Of a DNA stretch of 5,849 nucleotides, positions 1 through 5,849 are shown in pieces; the stretch's first letter is position 1; each line of letters starts with the position of its first letter. The stretch is from Aquificaceae bacterium. GTDB lineage: Bacteria; Aquificota; Aquificia; Aquificales; Aquificaceae. A program made the translations under genes and the position numbers. The stretch is taken from NCBI GenBank assembly GCA_015487535.1, contig WFPN01000008.1, positions 1 to 5,849 on the forward strand. Reading direction: 5' to 3'. A model generated the notes under the pieces. It ran no database searches and had not been told where the DNA came from. It saw only the letters and a list, made by a program, of their open reading frames with translations.

Positions 1-762
1 GGACTGCTGATTGCGGCTTTGTGCTTTGCAGAGGAAATACTCTACAGGGGAGACCCGGTGAGTGTAGAGGTATCGGATAAAGCGTTCAGTCTCTTCGTAT
101 TTCCCGAAGAGGTAGAGAAAGTCCTCACGTCAAGCCGGTTCGTAAGTGTCAAGGTGAAGGGCAGGGAGGTTCTTGTAAGAACGGCGGATGGCGAAAAGGC
201 GGATCTGTATGTCAGGACAAAAAGCGGAAGGAGCTACCTCTTCTATCTGCTTCCGGTTTCCAAACCGCCGGGAAAGTTCAACGTCATAGATACAAGGAAA
301 CCGCTCCGTAAAGAGCCTCCTCCTCTTGAGAAGGAAAGGGAGCATGAGGAGATCCTGGCGCAGCTCGTGAAGCTCGCCCTCAGAGGAGAACCGCCTCCGG
401 GATACGATGTCAGGGTAAGGACTTACGCAATAGACACACCGTCCCTCGTGGTAGTGGTTCAGGAGGAATGGAGCGGATGGGAGTACAGAGTTGTAAAGGC
501 GGTTCTTATGAATAAAACTCAGAAGACCTTAAGGGTGAGAGAGGATATGGAGTTTTTTGAAAACCTCCTGCGTAAAGAGTTCGGAAGACCCTACGCCCTG
601 GCAATTACGAAGGAGTTTATTCAGCCCGACGAAAGGGCTTACCTTGTGGCGGTCGTTAAGAGGCAAGAGAAGGAAAAACCCCGTTACCAGAGCTTTATTG
701 AGGATGTCATGAAGAATCTAAAGGGTGGCACGGATGGAGAGCGTCAGGGACAAGCTGACTAA
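1..762 (+). CDS. traK: TraK, F-type T4SS outer-ring protein (5' partial)
   Basis: TraK is the VirB9-like secretin-type protein of the F-type conjugation core complex. It sits in the periplasm/outer membrane and binds TraB and TraV. The reading frame is open from base 1: before the first possible start (TTG at 19) it reads GLLIAA, followed by LCFA|EE. This is the hydrophobic end of a signal peptide with probable cleavage after Ala, so the true start lies upstream and the TTG is not the start. About 253 residues are visible, close to the usual TraK length of roughly 240. The N-terminal part is beta-rich (SVEVSDKAFSLFVFPEEV). A Pro/Glu linker follows at about residues 95-115. The C-terminal domain ends in the typical pattern of a Leu/Ile-rich strand, a QPDE turn and YLVAVVKR. 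Assignment rests on this architecture plus position directly before traB. The last 29 bases overlap traB. Confidence 0.82.
   Translation, partial: GLLIAALCFAEEILYRGDPVSVEVSDKAFSLFVFPEEVEKVLTSSRFVSVKVKGREVLVRTADGEKADLYVRTKSGRSYLFYLLPVSKPPGKFNVIDTRKPLRKEPPPLEKEREHEEILAQLVKLALRGEPPPGYDVRVRTYAIDTPSLVVVVQEEWSGWEYRVVKAVLMNKTQKTLRVREDMEFFENLLRKEFGRPYALAITKEFIQPDERAYLVAVVKRQEKEKPRYQSFIEDVMKNLKGGTDGERQGQAD
721..728 (+). promoter_or_regulatory. Ribosome binding site deciding the traB start
   Basis: The purine-rich AAGGGTGG lies five bases before the ATG at 734 and inside the end of traK. A GTG at 725 is in frame and would add only three residues (MAR), but it would overlap this site and has no comparable site of its own. 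The ATG at 734 is therefore preferred. Confidence 0.45.
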
Positions 763-1936
763 AAGGAAAAGACTCGTATTTGGTGTTCTTATAGGCTCGC
801 TTGTTCTTTCCCTTGCAGGCAGTATGCTGTGGAGTCTGGTCAGCCTTATATCCGCAGGACAGAAGACACCCCGATCTCAAGGAGAAGAGCAACCAACCCT
901 CTACCCTGATGAGGACTGGAAAGCTGTAATGGAACGGAGGATGGATAAACTTCAGGAGAGGCTCGAGAGCATAGAGAGTTTGCTCAAAAACATGAGGGCT
1001 TCAGAGGTTAAGACGATGGATTCCGAGTCCCGGCAAACCGTTCGGGAGAGCGTTAAAATTGAAATTCCGAACAAGAAAGAGAAAGTCGGGACCGAGAAGA
1101 CAGAGCCCAAGCTCCCGCCTATAAAGATAAAGCTTGATGAACCCGTGCAGTCTCCGAAGCCTGTAATGCTAAGATCTTCCCGTAGGAAGGAAAAGCAACC
1201 ACCCGTCATAAGGGAATTCGGTCCCGAGAAGGATGATAAAACCGGCAAGGAGAAAACTTCGAAGAAGGAGGAAGAAAAGGGGGAGCTTTATATACCCCTG
1301 GGATTTACTAAAGGGATACTTCTTAACGGACTTGATGCCCCGACGCTTCAGTACGGAAGAGAGAATCCCCATCCCGTCCTTATACTCCTGACGGATAAGA
1401 GTATTCTTGCGAACAACAGGAGGCTTAATCTCAAAGGATGCTTTGTCCACGCCTCCGGCTGGGGAGAACTCTCCTCCGAGAGGGCATACCTGGAGCTTAT
1501 CGGTATCTCCTGTATAAGCAGAGACGGAAAGATATACGAGAAGAAAGTCAAAGGCACGGTAGTTGATGCGGACGGTAAAACGGGGCTGAAGGGCAGGGTG
1601 GTTTCAAAGTTCGGGAGCGTCCTTGCCAAGCAGTTCATGGCGGGGCTTCTGGAAGGCATAGGGAACATACTCAGGGCTTCCTCTACTACCGTTCAGATCT
1701 CACCCGTAGGAACTCTTGAGAGTATCCAGCCTGAGGATGTAACCAAGGTTGCGGTTGCAAGCGGAGTTTCCTCAGCTGCGAGGAGGCTTGCGGAGTTTTA
1801 CGTTCAGCTTGCCAAGGAGTATTTCCCCGTTATAGAGGTGCAGGCGGGACGGAGAGTGTCGGTCCTCTTCTACGGAGGGCACAAGCTTGAGGAAGTTGAT
1901 ACTTACAGGAGCGGTCTTAATGATGGGGTGCGGTGA
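734..1936 (+). CDS. traB: TraB, VirB10-like envelope-spanning T4SS protein
   Basis: TraB is anchored in the inner membrane and reaches through the periplasm to the outer-membrane ring, linking ATPase activity to the channel. From the ATG at 734 it has 400 residues, somewhat shorter than F TraB (about 475). In order: a basic N-terminus; one membrane helix at about 13-38; a predicted coiled coil at about 62-88 (heptad-like MDKLQERLESIESLLKNM); and a long Lys/Glu/Pro linker to about 184. The VirB10/TrbI beta-barrel domain then begins IPLGFTKGILLNGLDAPT (187-204). It contains the Cys pair C236 and C260 of the F-type family, a VDADGKTGLKGRVV segment (277-290) and a hydrophobic helical stretch (297-313) where VirB10-type proteins carry the outer-membrane antenna. 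The C-terminus is a strand with RRVSVLFYGG. It overlaps traK by 29 bases and the following lipoprotein gene by 50. Confidence 0.9.
   Translation: MESVRDKLTKRKRLVFGVLIGSLVLSLAGSMLWSLVSLISAGQKTPRSQGEEQPTLYPDEDWKAVMERRMDKLQERLESIESLLKNMRASEVKTMDSESRQTVRESVKIEIPNKKEKVGTEKTEPKLPPIKIKLDEPVQSPKPVMLRSSRRKEKQPPVIREFGPEKDDKTGKEKTSKKEEEKGELYIPLGFTKGILLNGLDAPTLQYGRENPHPVLILLTDKSILANNRRLNLKGCFVHASGWGELSSERAYLELIGISCISRDGKIYEKKVKGTVVDADGKTGLKGRVVSKFGSVLAKQFMAGLLEGIGNILRASSTTVQISPVGTLESIQPEDVTKVAVASGVSSAARRLAEFYVQLAKEYFPVIEVQAGRRVSVLFYGGHKLEEVDTYRSGLNDGVR
1874..1879 (+). promoter_or_regulatory. Ribosome binding site for the lipoprotein TTG start
   Basis: GGAGGG sits seven bases before TTG 1887, inside the traB coding sequence. 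Its strength and spacing, and the fact that this start gives a complete lipoprotein signal peptide, favour TTG 1887 over the in-frame TTG at 1896 and the ATGs at 1920 and 1923. Those ATGs would remove the signal. Confidence 0.65.
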
Positions 1937-2252
1937 TTTTGAGGCAACGGTTATAGACGGGAACCTCTACCTTATAGCTCACAAGCCATGGCTTCAGGCT
2001 GAGGGGCTTCGGAAGTTTGATAAACATCCAAAGGGCAAATATGCGGGAATGCTCTTTGTTTTCCCCTCATACGGCGAGAGGGTGTTCCATACCGAAGGAT
2101 TCAGGCATTACCTCATGCTCTGCAATTTTGAAGGCAGGGTAAGAAGAAACTGCCTATGTCTCCCTCCGAATACAAGAGTCAGGGTAAACGGAAGGGTCTT
2201 TCTGGAGGAGCTCTATGAGGATAGGGAATGCAGTAAAAAGGTTTTCTTTTAA
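1887..2252 (+). CDS. Small DUF192-like lipoprotein in the transfer operon
   Basis: This is a 121-residue predicted lipoprotein and not a standard F-type component. The N-terminus MRKLILTGAVLMMGC has a basic start, a hydrophobic core and a lipidation Cys at 15 (MMGC is a slightly loose lipobox). The next residue is Gly, with Asp at +2. The mature part resembles the DUF192 family: a beta-strand start (ATVIDGNLYLIAHKP), then a GL pair (40-41) followed by GMLFVFP (54-60), the most recognisable DUF192 motif. The usual WMKNT motif that follows in DUF192 is not present; the equivalent stretch reads VFHTEGFRHYLML. Besides C15 there are Cys at 79, 89, 91 and 115, which fits the adjacent disulfide isomerase. 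It starts inside traB (50-base overlap) and ends inside dsbC (38-base overlap), so it is translated with the core-complex genes. Role unknown; a periplasmic or outer-membrane accessory of the channel is an inference. It lies where F-like operons often carry traV, but the real traV is two genes downstream. Confidence 0.72.
   Translation: MRKLILTGAVLMMGCGDFEATVIDGNLYLIAHKPWLQAEGLRKFDKHPKGKYAGMLFVFPSYGERVFHTEGFRHYLMLCNFEGRVRRNCLCLPPNTRVRVNGRVFLEELYEDRECSKKVFF
2204..2208 (+). promoter_or_regulatory. Ribosome binding site for dsbC
   Basis: GGAGG lies six bases before ATG 2215, within the last codons of the lipoprotein gene. It supports this ATG as the start, which also gives a complete signal peptide. 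Confidence 0.65.
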
Positions 2253-2928
2253 CGTTGGTTTCTTAATCCTCTCTCTCGCAGGATTCGGGTTTGCCGAGCC
2301 CGAAATCTTCAAGCAGTACGGTATTAAGGTCCTTGAAGAGAGAAACCTCGGAAGCTTAAAGGAACTCGTTGTTGAAAGGAACGGAAAGAAGATGCTCATA
2401 TACATGAGTAAGGACGGCAAATATCTCCTGATAGGGGCACTCGTGGACGCCAAAACGGGTAAGAACCTGACAAAGGAAAGATACAGGGAGATAAACAGGG
2501 TGGACATATCAAAATTACCTCTTAAAGACGCTTTGAGGATGACATTCGGGAAAGGAGGAAAGAAGCTGATAATGATCTCCGATCCTGACTGTCCTTTCTG
2601 TAGAAAGGCTCATGCATACCTCAAAAGCAAGAACGTGGAACTTTATGTGTTCCTGTTCCCGCTAAACATCCACCCGGAAGCGTTTTCAAAGAGTGTAAGG
2701 ATCCTATGCTCGGAGGATAAAACCAAAGCTTACGACACCGCACTGAGCGGCGGAAAAGTGAAGGCGGACAGGTGCAAGGAGGGAGAGGACAGACTTAAAA
2801 AGCATATACTTGTGGGACAGATAATAGGGGTTTCGGGAACCCCGCTCTTCATAAGAGAGGACGGCATCAGGATTGAGGGATTCAACGTTAAAGAGCTTGA
2901 GGACTACCTAGGAGGGAAAGGAAGATGA
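2215..2928 (+). CDS. dsbC: DsbC-type periplasmic disulfide isomerase
   Basis: A thiol:disulfide isomerase that reshuffles wrong disulfides in exported proteins. Its 237 residues match the usual DsbC precursor length. Residues 1-27 form a signal peptide (basic start, hydrophobic NVGFLILSLAGFGFA, cleavage before EPE). An N-terminal dimerisation-like region follows (about 28-100, including KQYGIKVLEERNLGSLKELVV), then the thioredoxin-fold domain. The active site is CPFC at 126-129 in SDPDCPFCRK, and the cis-proline is in GTP (208-210). A second Cys pair, C165 and C187, frames LCSEDKTKAYDTALSGGK and corresponds to the structural disulfide known in E. coli DsbC. DsbC genes also occur in the transfer regions of SXT/R391-type elements, so its presence here is consistent with an F-like system. 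It overlaps the lipoprotein gene by 38 bases and traV by 4 (ATGA). Likely clients are Cys-containing TraV, TraB and the small lipoprotein. Confidence 0.93.
   Translation: MRIGNAVKRFSFNVGFLILSLAGFGFAEPEIFKQYGIKVLEERNLGSLKELVVERNGKKMLIYMSKDGKYLLIGALVDAKTGKNLTKERYREINRVDISKLPLKDALRMTFGKGGKKLIMISDPDCPFCRKAHAYLKSKNVELYVFLFPLNIHPEAFSKSVRILCSEDKTKAYDTALSGGKVKADRCKEGEDRLKKHILVGQIIGVSGTPLFIREDGIRIEGFNVKELEDYLGGKGR
2911..2916 (+). promoter_or_regulatory. Ribosome binding site for traV
   Basis: GGAGGG lies eight bases before ATG 2925, inside the end of dsbC. Together with the ATGA stop/start overlap it suggests coupled translation of dsbC and traV. Confidence 0.6.
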
Positions 2929-3458
2929 AGCCCAGGGCATGGCTGCTTGTGTGTATGGCTCCGCTACTCTTTTCATGCGCAAAGATGCTTTCCGTCGGGC
3001 ACGAAAACTTCAAGTGCGAGGCTACCGAGGGGACGGGGGTATGCGGGACCATGGAGTATGTGTATGAGAACCATGAGAGGCTTCTTAAAGAGATGCCCGA
3101 GATTGACGGAACAGAAAGAGGCTATGCGGTTATAAAAGGTGAAGGGAACAAGGTGGTGCTAATAGGTACAACCGAACTTAAAAGGGTGTGTACTGAAGAG
3201 GAGACAGACCCCTATGAACCCGACGTTGAAGAAGAAAAGGTGTGCAGGTATGTAAGAACGGTGACCATTAAGCGGTTTAAGGATGAACTCGACCCTTATG
3301 AAGACAAACCTGTTCCCGTCAGGGAGGAGGCTCTTGTTCAGAGGATATGGATATACCCGTATGTGGACAAAAGTGGTAACCTTGTGGAGGGACACTTCAT
3401 CTACACGATAGTCAGGGAGGGAAGGTGGCTTGACCCCAGAGGAAGGGAGGTGGATTGA
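2925..3458 (+). CDS. traV: TraV, outer-membrane lipoprotein of the T4SS core
   Basis: TraV (the VirB7 counterpart in F-type systems) anchors the TraK/TraB ring in the outer membrane. The protein has 177 residues; F TraV has 171. The lipoprotein signal peptide ends LLFSC with the lipidated Cys at 18. The N-terminal family signature is clear: NFKC (28-31), then a short spacer, C40 and GTMEYVYE, matching the paired-Cys plus TME pattern of F TraV. The C-terminal signature IWIYPYVDKSGNL (141-153), followed by an aromatic strand and ending in an R-x-W, also matches the family. Between them is a charged middle with a second Cys pair (C89, C107) and two DPYE motifs (95-98, 123-126); this pair is not something I recall from F TraV. 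It overlaps dsbC by 4 bases and traC by 1. Confidence 0.88.
   Translation: MKPRAWLLVCMAPLLFSCAKMLSVGHENFKCEATEGTGVCGTMEYVYENHERLLKEMPEIDGTERGYAVIKGEGNKVVLIGTTELKRVCTEEETDPYEPDVEEEKVCRYVRTVTIKRFKDELDPYEDKPVPVREEALVQRIWIYPYVDKSGNLVEGHFIYTIVREGRWLDPRGREVD
3445..3452 (+). promoter_or_regulatory. Strong ribosome binding site for traC
   Basis: GGGAGGTG, near the consensus, leaves seven bases between its GGAGG core (3446-3450) and ATG 3458. The traV stop and traC start share one base (TGATG), so traC translation is probably helped by ribosomes ending on traV. Confidence 0.65.
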
Positions 3459-5849
3459 TGCTGGGCTTTCTTGACAGGCTCCTCGGGGAAAAGGGGCAGT
3501 CCACGGAGCTTAAGCTCATAGAAGCCTTTAACGATTCAAGGGTAAGGTTTCACGATCTTTATCCCATCCTTGAGTATAAGGACGGCGTTTACCTCACGAA
3601 GACAGGGATGGGTATTATCTTCTCTCTTCACGTCCCTCCTTACCTCGGAGACGGAGACGAGGATAACTTTGAAGCCTTCATCAATCACTCCTACCCGAAC
3701 GGCACCGTTATAGGATTTTTCTGCTATGCGGATTCAAACATAAAACCCTTTCTTGATTACTGGAAGAGCCTCCACGGGCATGTGCCGAACGTAAGGAATC
3801 CCGAAGTCGTCCGGAAGCTCATAGACTACAGATACGAGTTCTTTCTCAAAGCTTCAAGGGAAGAGTTCTGGGCGGGAGCAAAGCCGAGGATCTTTAAAAA
3901 CTACGTCTGGGTTCTGTATCCCTTTGAAAAGGGCGAGGACCTCAGGGAGAAGTTCAACTTTGTCAGGGATGAAATTACCAAGCTCGAAGGAATTCTCAAA
4001 GACTACGGACCGAGAGTTGTGGAGCCGACGGAACTCGTAACCACTCTCAAGTCCATCTTCAACCCTGCCTTTGAAGGAACCGCGGAGGCGGAAAACAGGG
4101 ACATAAACCTCCAGATACTCGATCACGATACCGTCATAAGGGTGGAGAAGGAGTCCGAAGCTTCAGAGGATGCGGACCTGGTCGTAAGACAGGCGGAAAA
4201 GGAGAGGAGGTGGAGGGGTTTTCACGTGAACCGCTTCCCGAATGCCGTAACGCTGTGGGAGTTCTCGAACATACTGTTTCCTTACGATACCAGGGAAGTT
4301 TCAACTCCACTCCCCGATCCATTTATAGCCACGCTTGTGGTCAGAGTGAAGGATCCTGCAAAGAGGCGTCTTGAGATAGACTCGAAGGCAAGGTATGCGA
4401 TACACGCAGCGGACAAAAATCCTCTCGTGAAGTTCTTTCCTTCAATACAGGCAAGGGCGGAGGATGCAAGATTTGTCCTTGAGCTGACCGAGGACGGAAA
4501 ACTTCCCTACGAGGCGTCCCTGTTTTTCTTCATAAGCGCTGAGAGTCGGGAAATGCTCAACCGTATCTCAAGCGACTTCCTGAACAAGATGCAAAAGAAG
4601 AACTTCCAGCTTGTCAGAGAGATAGATGTTGCGCTTGTAAACTCTCTCTTTGAGTGCCTTCCCCTCGGAACTATTCCCGGCAGGAATGACCTCTTCATGC
4701 GTTACTCGACACTCTTCTCCTCAAATATCGCTTCCATGGTTCCCCTCGTGGGACAGGTCTACGGTTCTGACAGGCCCATAACCCTTTACGTGGACAGGAA
4801 GTTCGGTGTTTTCGGGTTTAACCGCTTTCACTCAAAAACCAACTACAACGAGAACACCATAGCGGAGTCCGGGGGCGGGAAGTCCTTCTCAAAGGGCGAT
4901 GACCAGGTGTGCAGTCTGGCTTACGGCTGCGTCATCAGAATAATAGATATAGGCTATTCCTACAAAGGCATATGCGAGCTCATAGGGGGTGAGTATATAG
5001 ACTTCACCGAGGACTGGAGACCTTGCTTTAACCCCTTTACCAAGGTAGTTACAAATCCGGACGGTTCCATTCATGAGGATGAGCTGACCAGCCTCGTTAG
5101 CCTTATCGGAATTCTCGCGGGCTACAACATATCGGGTGAGGAGATTAAGGGGGGAGATAACTCTCTTGAAGCAAGGGTGGCCTCCATCATACTGAAGGCA
5201 ATAGTGTCCGCATGGAAAAAGTTCGGAGACAGAACCGGGATTGCGGAGGTGCTGAGAGAGCTTACGAAGATGGAGGACACAACGGGGGAGAGGCTCCCCA
5301 TGAAGATAGCGGAGGGGTTGTATCCCTTTGCCGAAGGTCCCTACGCTCACTACTTCAACGGGGAGAACAACATAAACTACTCTCTTGATTACGTCGTTCT
5401 TGAGCTTGAAAACCTCTCCGTTAAGGACGTGAGGCTCCAGACCGCTATAATTACTTCCCTCATAACCCAGATACTGAGGGAGTTCTTTATCCTGAAGCAG
5501 AAGGAGGACAAGGGTGAGCTTCCTGCCAGACACAAGATACTCTATGTGGACGAAGCCTGGGCGCTCTTCAAGAAAACTCAGATATCCAGGTTCCTTGAGC
5601 ATGCGGCGAGAAGGTTCAGGAAGTATGATGCCTCGCTGGAGGTAATATCCCAGCAATATGAGGATTTCCTTAAAGGGGAAACCACCAGGGCGATCTTCAA
5701 CAACTCCGCACACCTGTTCGCCCTGTATCCCAAGAAGTCGGACCTTAACAAGGCTTACAAGGAGGGGAACCTTCCCTTTAACGAACTCCAGCTCAGGCTC
5801 GTGTCGTCGCTTCATACAGTCCCGGGCAAGTTCTCCGAGTTCTACATAC
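3458..5849 (+). CDS. traC: TraC, VirB4-like T4SS assembly ATPase (3' partial)
   Basis: TraC is the cytoplasmic, membrane-associated ATPase that drives F-type pilus assembly. The frame runs from ATG 3458 without a stop to the window end: 797 residues visible, against about 875 in F TraC, so the C-terminal tail is missing. The N-terminal half (to about 440) is the TraC-type domain, including YVWVLYPFEKG (149-159). Walker A is AESGGGKS (469-476). It is followed by a strand and IIDIGYSYKGICELIGGEYIDF (495-516), a segment typical of VirB4/TraC. Walker B is ILYVDEAW (694-701, D698 and E699). The sensor-like SQQ is at 731-733, then NSAHLFALYPKKSD (749-762) and HTVPGKFSEFYI at the window edge, all standard C-terminal TraC features. 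Walker A fits the general A/G-x4-GK-S/T pattern but has three consecutive glycines. A 308-codon antisense frame inside this gene is a codon-bias shadow. Confidence 0.95.
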   Translation, partial: MLGFLDRLLGEKGQSTELKLIEAFNDSRVRFHDLYPILEYKDGVYLTKTGMGIIFSLHVPPYLGDGDEDNFEAFINHSYPNGTVIGFFCYADSNIKPFLDYWKSLHGHVPNVRNPEVVRKLIDYRYEFFLKASREEFWAGAKPRIFKNYVWVLYPFEKGEDLREKFNFVRDEITKLEGILKDYGPRVVEPTELVTTLKSIFNPAFEGTAEAENRDINLQILDHDTVIRVEKESEASEDADLVVRQAEKERRWRGFHVNRFPNAVTLWEFSNILFPYDTREVSTPLPDPFIATLVVRVKDPAKRRLEIDSKARYAIHAADKNPLVKFFPSIQARAEDARFVLELTEDGKLPYEASLFFFISAESREMLNRISSDFLNKMQKKNFQLVREIDVALVNSLFECLPLGTIPGRNDLFMRYSTLFSSNIASMVPLVGQVYGSDRPITLYVDRKFGVFGFNRFHSKTNYNENTIAESGGGKSFSKGDDQVCSLAYGCVIRIIDIGYSYKGICELIGGEYIDFTEDWRPCFNPFTKVVTNPDGSIHEDELTSLVSLIGILAGYNISGEEIKGGDNSLEARVASIILKAIVSAWKKFGDRTGIAEVLRELTKMEDTTGERLPMKIAEGLYPFAEGPYAHYFNGENNINYSLDYVVLELENLSVKDVRLQTAIITSLITQILREFFILKQKEDKGELPARHKILYVDEAWALFKKTQISRFLEHAARRFRKYDASLEVISQQYEDFLKGETTRAIFNNSAHLFALYPKKSDLNKAYKEGNLPFNELQLRLVSSLHTVPGKFSEFYI

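Larger units (their letters stand above)
1..5849 (+). other. Segment of an F-type conjugative transfer operon
   Basis: All six genes lie on one strand, each overlapping the next, in the order traK, traB, lipoprotein, dsbC, traV, traC. The K-B-V-C order with an embedded dsbC is that of F-like/SXT-like mating-pair-formation clusters, apart from the extra lipoprotein and the position of traV after dsbC. No internal promoter or terminator is visible, so regulation probably acts upstream of the window. traL and traE would be expected upstream, and traW, traU, traN and related genes downstream. Confidence 0.85.

Noticed and set aside
725..733. GTG 725 as the traB start
   Set aside because: It would sit on the probable ribosome site at 721-728; ATG 734 is better placed and costs only three residues.
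1169..1668. Minus-strand open frames opposite traB
   Set aside because: They are antisense to the conserved VirB10-like domain and give low-complexity Ser/Leu/Phe-rich translations, as expected from the complement of a Lys/Glu-rich gene.
1887..2252. The 121-residue lipoprotein as TraV
   Set aside because: It lacks the paired-Cys/TME and WIxPYxD signatures, which are both present in the gene at 2925-3458.
2827..2843. Perfect six-pair hairpin (GGGGTT / AACCCC, five-base loop) as a terminator
   Set aside because: No T-run follows, it is inside dsbC, and it encodes the conserved GVSGTP cis-proline loop, which explains the sequence.
2947..3135. 62-codon plus-strand frame inside traV
   Set aside because: It overlaps traV in another frame across the conserved Cys/TME signature, and its composition does not look like a real protein.
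3471..3476. TTGACA resembling a -35 promoter box
   Set aside because: No -10-like box appears at the right distance downstream, and it falls within the first codons of traC.
3920..3933. Inverted repeat CCCTTT-GA-AAAGGG
   Set aside because: A two-base loop cannot form a good hairpin, and it lies in the coding sequence of the conserved YPFEKG segment of TraC.
4889..5815. 308-codon open frame on the minus strand
   Set aside because: It lies wholly inside traC, antisense to conserved ATPase segments including Walker B. Its translation shows no recognisable domain and no ribosome site was evident; it is a by-product of traC codon bias.

Overview
The window is one continuous, plus-strand block of conjugation genes. 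It is part of the transfer operon of an F-type (TraK/TraB/TraV/TraC class) type IV secretion system, as found on conjugative plasmids and integrative conjugative elements. Six genes cover essentially every base: traK (5' end cut by the window), traB, a small unnamed lipoprotein gene, a dsbC-type disulfide isomerase gene, traV, and traC (3' end cut by the window). No RNA gene, insertion sequence, CRISPR array, attachment site, promoter or terminator could be supported, and there is no non-coding stretch longer than a few bases.

Layout: traK (1-762) supplies the periplasmic/outer-membrane ring protein. traB (734-1936) supplies the inner-membrane-anchored VirB10-like protein that spans the envelope. 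The lipoprotein (1887-2252) carries a segment resembling the DUF192 family and is not a standard F-type component. dsbC (2215-2928) is a periplasmic isomerase with a CPFC active site. traV (2925-3458) is the outer-membrane lipoprotein of the core complex. traC (3458 to past the end) is the VirB4-like ATPase that powers pilus assembly. TraK, TraB and TraV together form the outer-membrane core complex. DsbC would correct disulfides in the cysteine-containing periplasmic parts (TraV, TraB, the small lipoprotein and probably other genes outside the window).

Every gene overlaps the next (29, 50, 38, 4 and 1 bases), so this is a single transcript with likely translational coupling. The 5' ends of traB, the lipoprotein gene and dsbC are buried in the coding sequence of the gene before.

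Organism: the signal peptides, lipoproteins and outer-membrane core proteins point to a diderm (Gram-negative) bacterium. Heavy use of AGG/AGA for arginine and ATA for isoleucine, proteins rich in Lys and Glu, very tight gene packing and non-ATG starts suggest a thermophile, perhaps of the Aquificota or a similar lineage. That last point is inference from composition only. The most unusual part of the window is the DUF192-like lipoprotein inserted between traB and dsbC.
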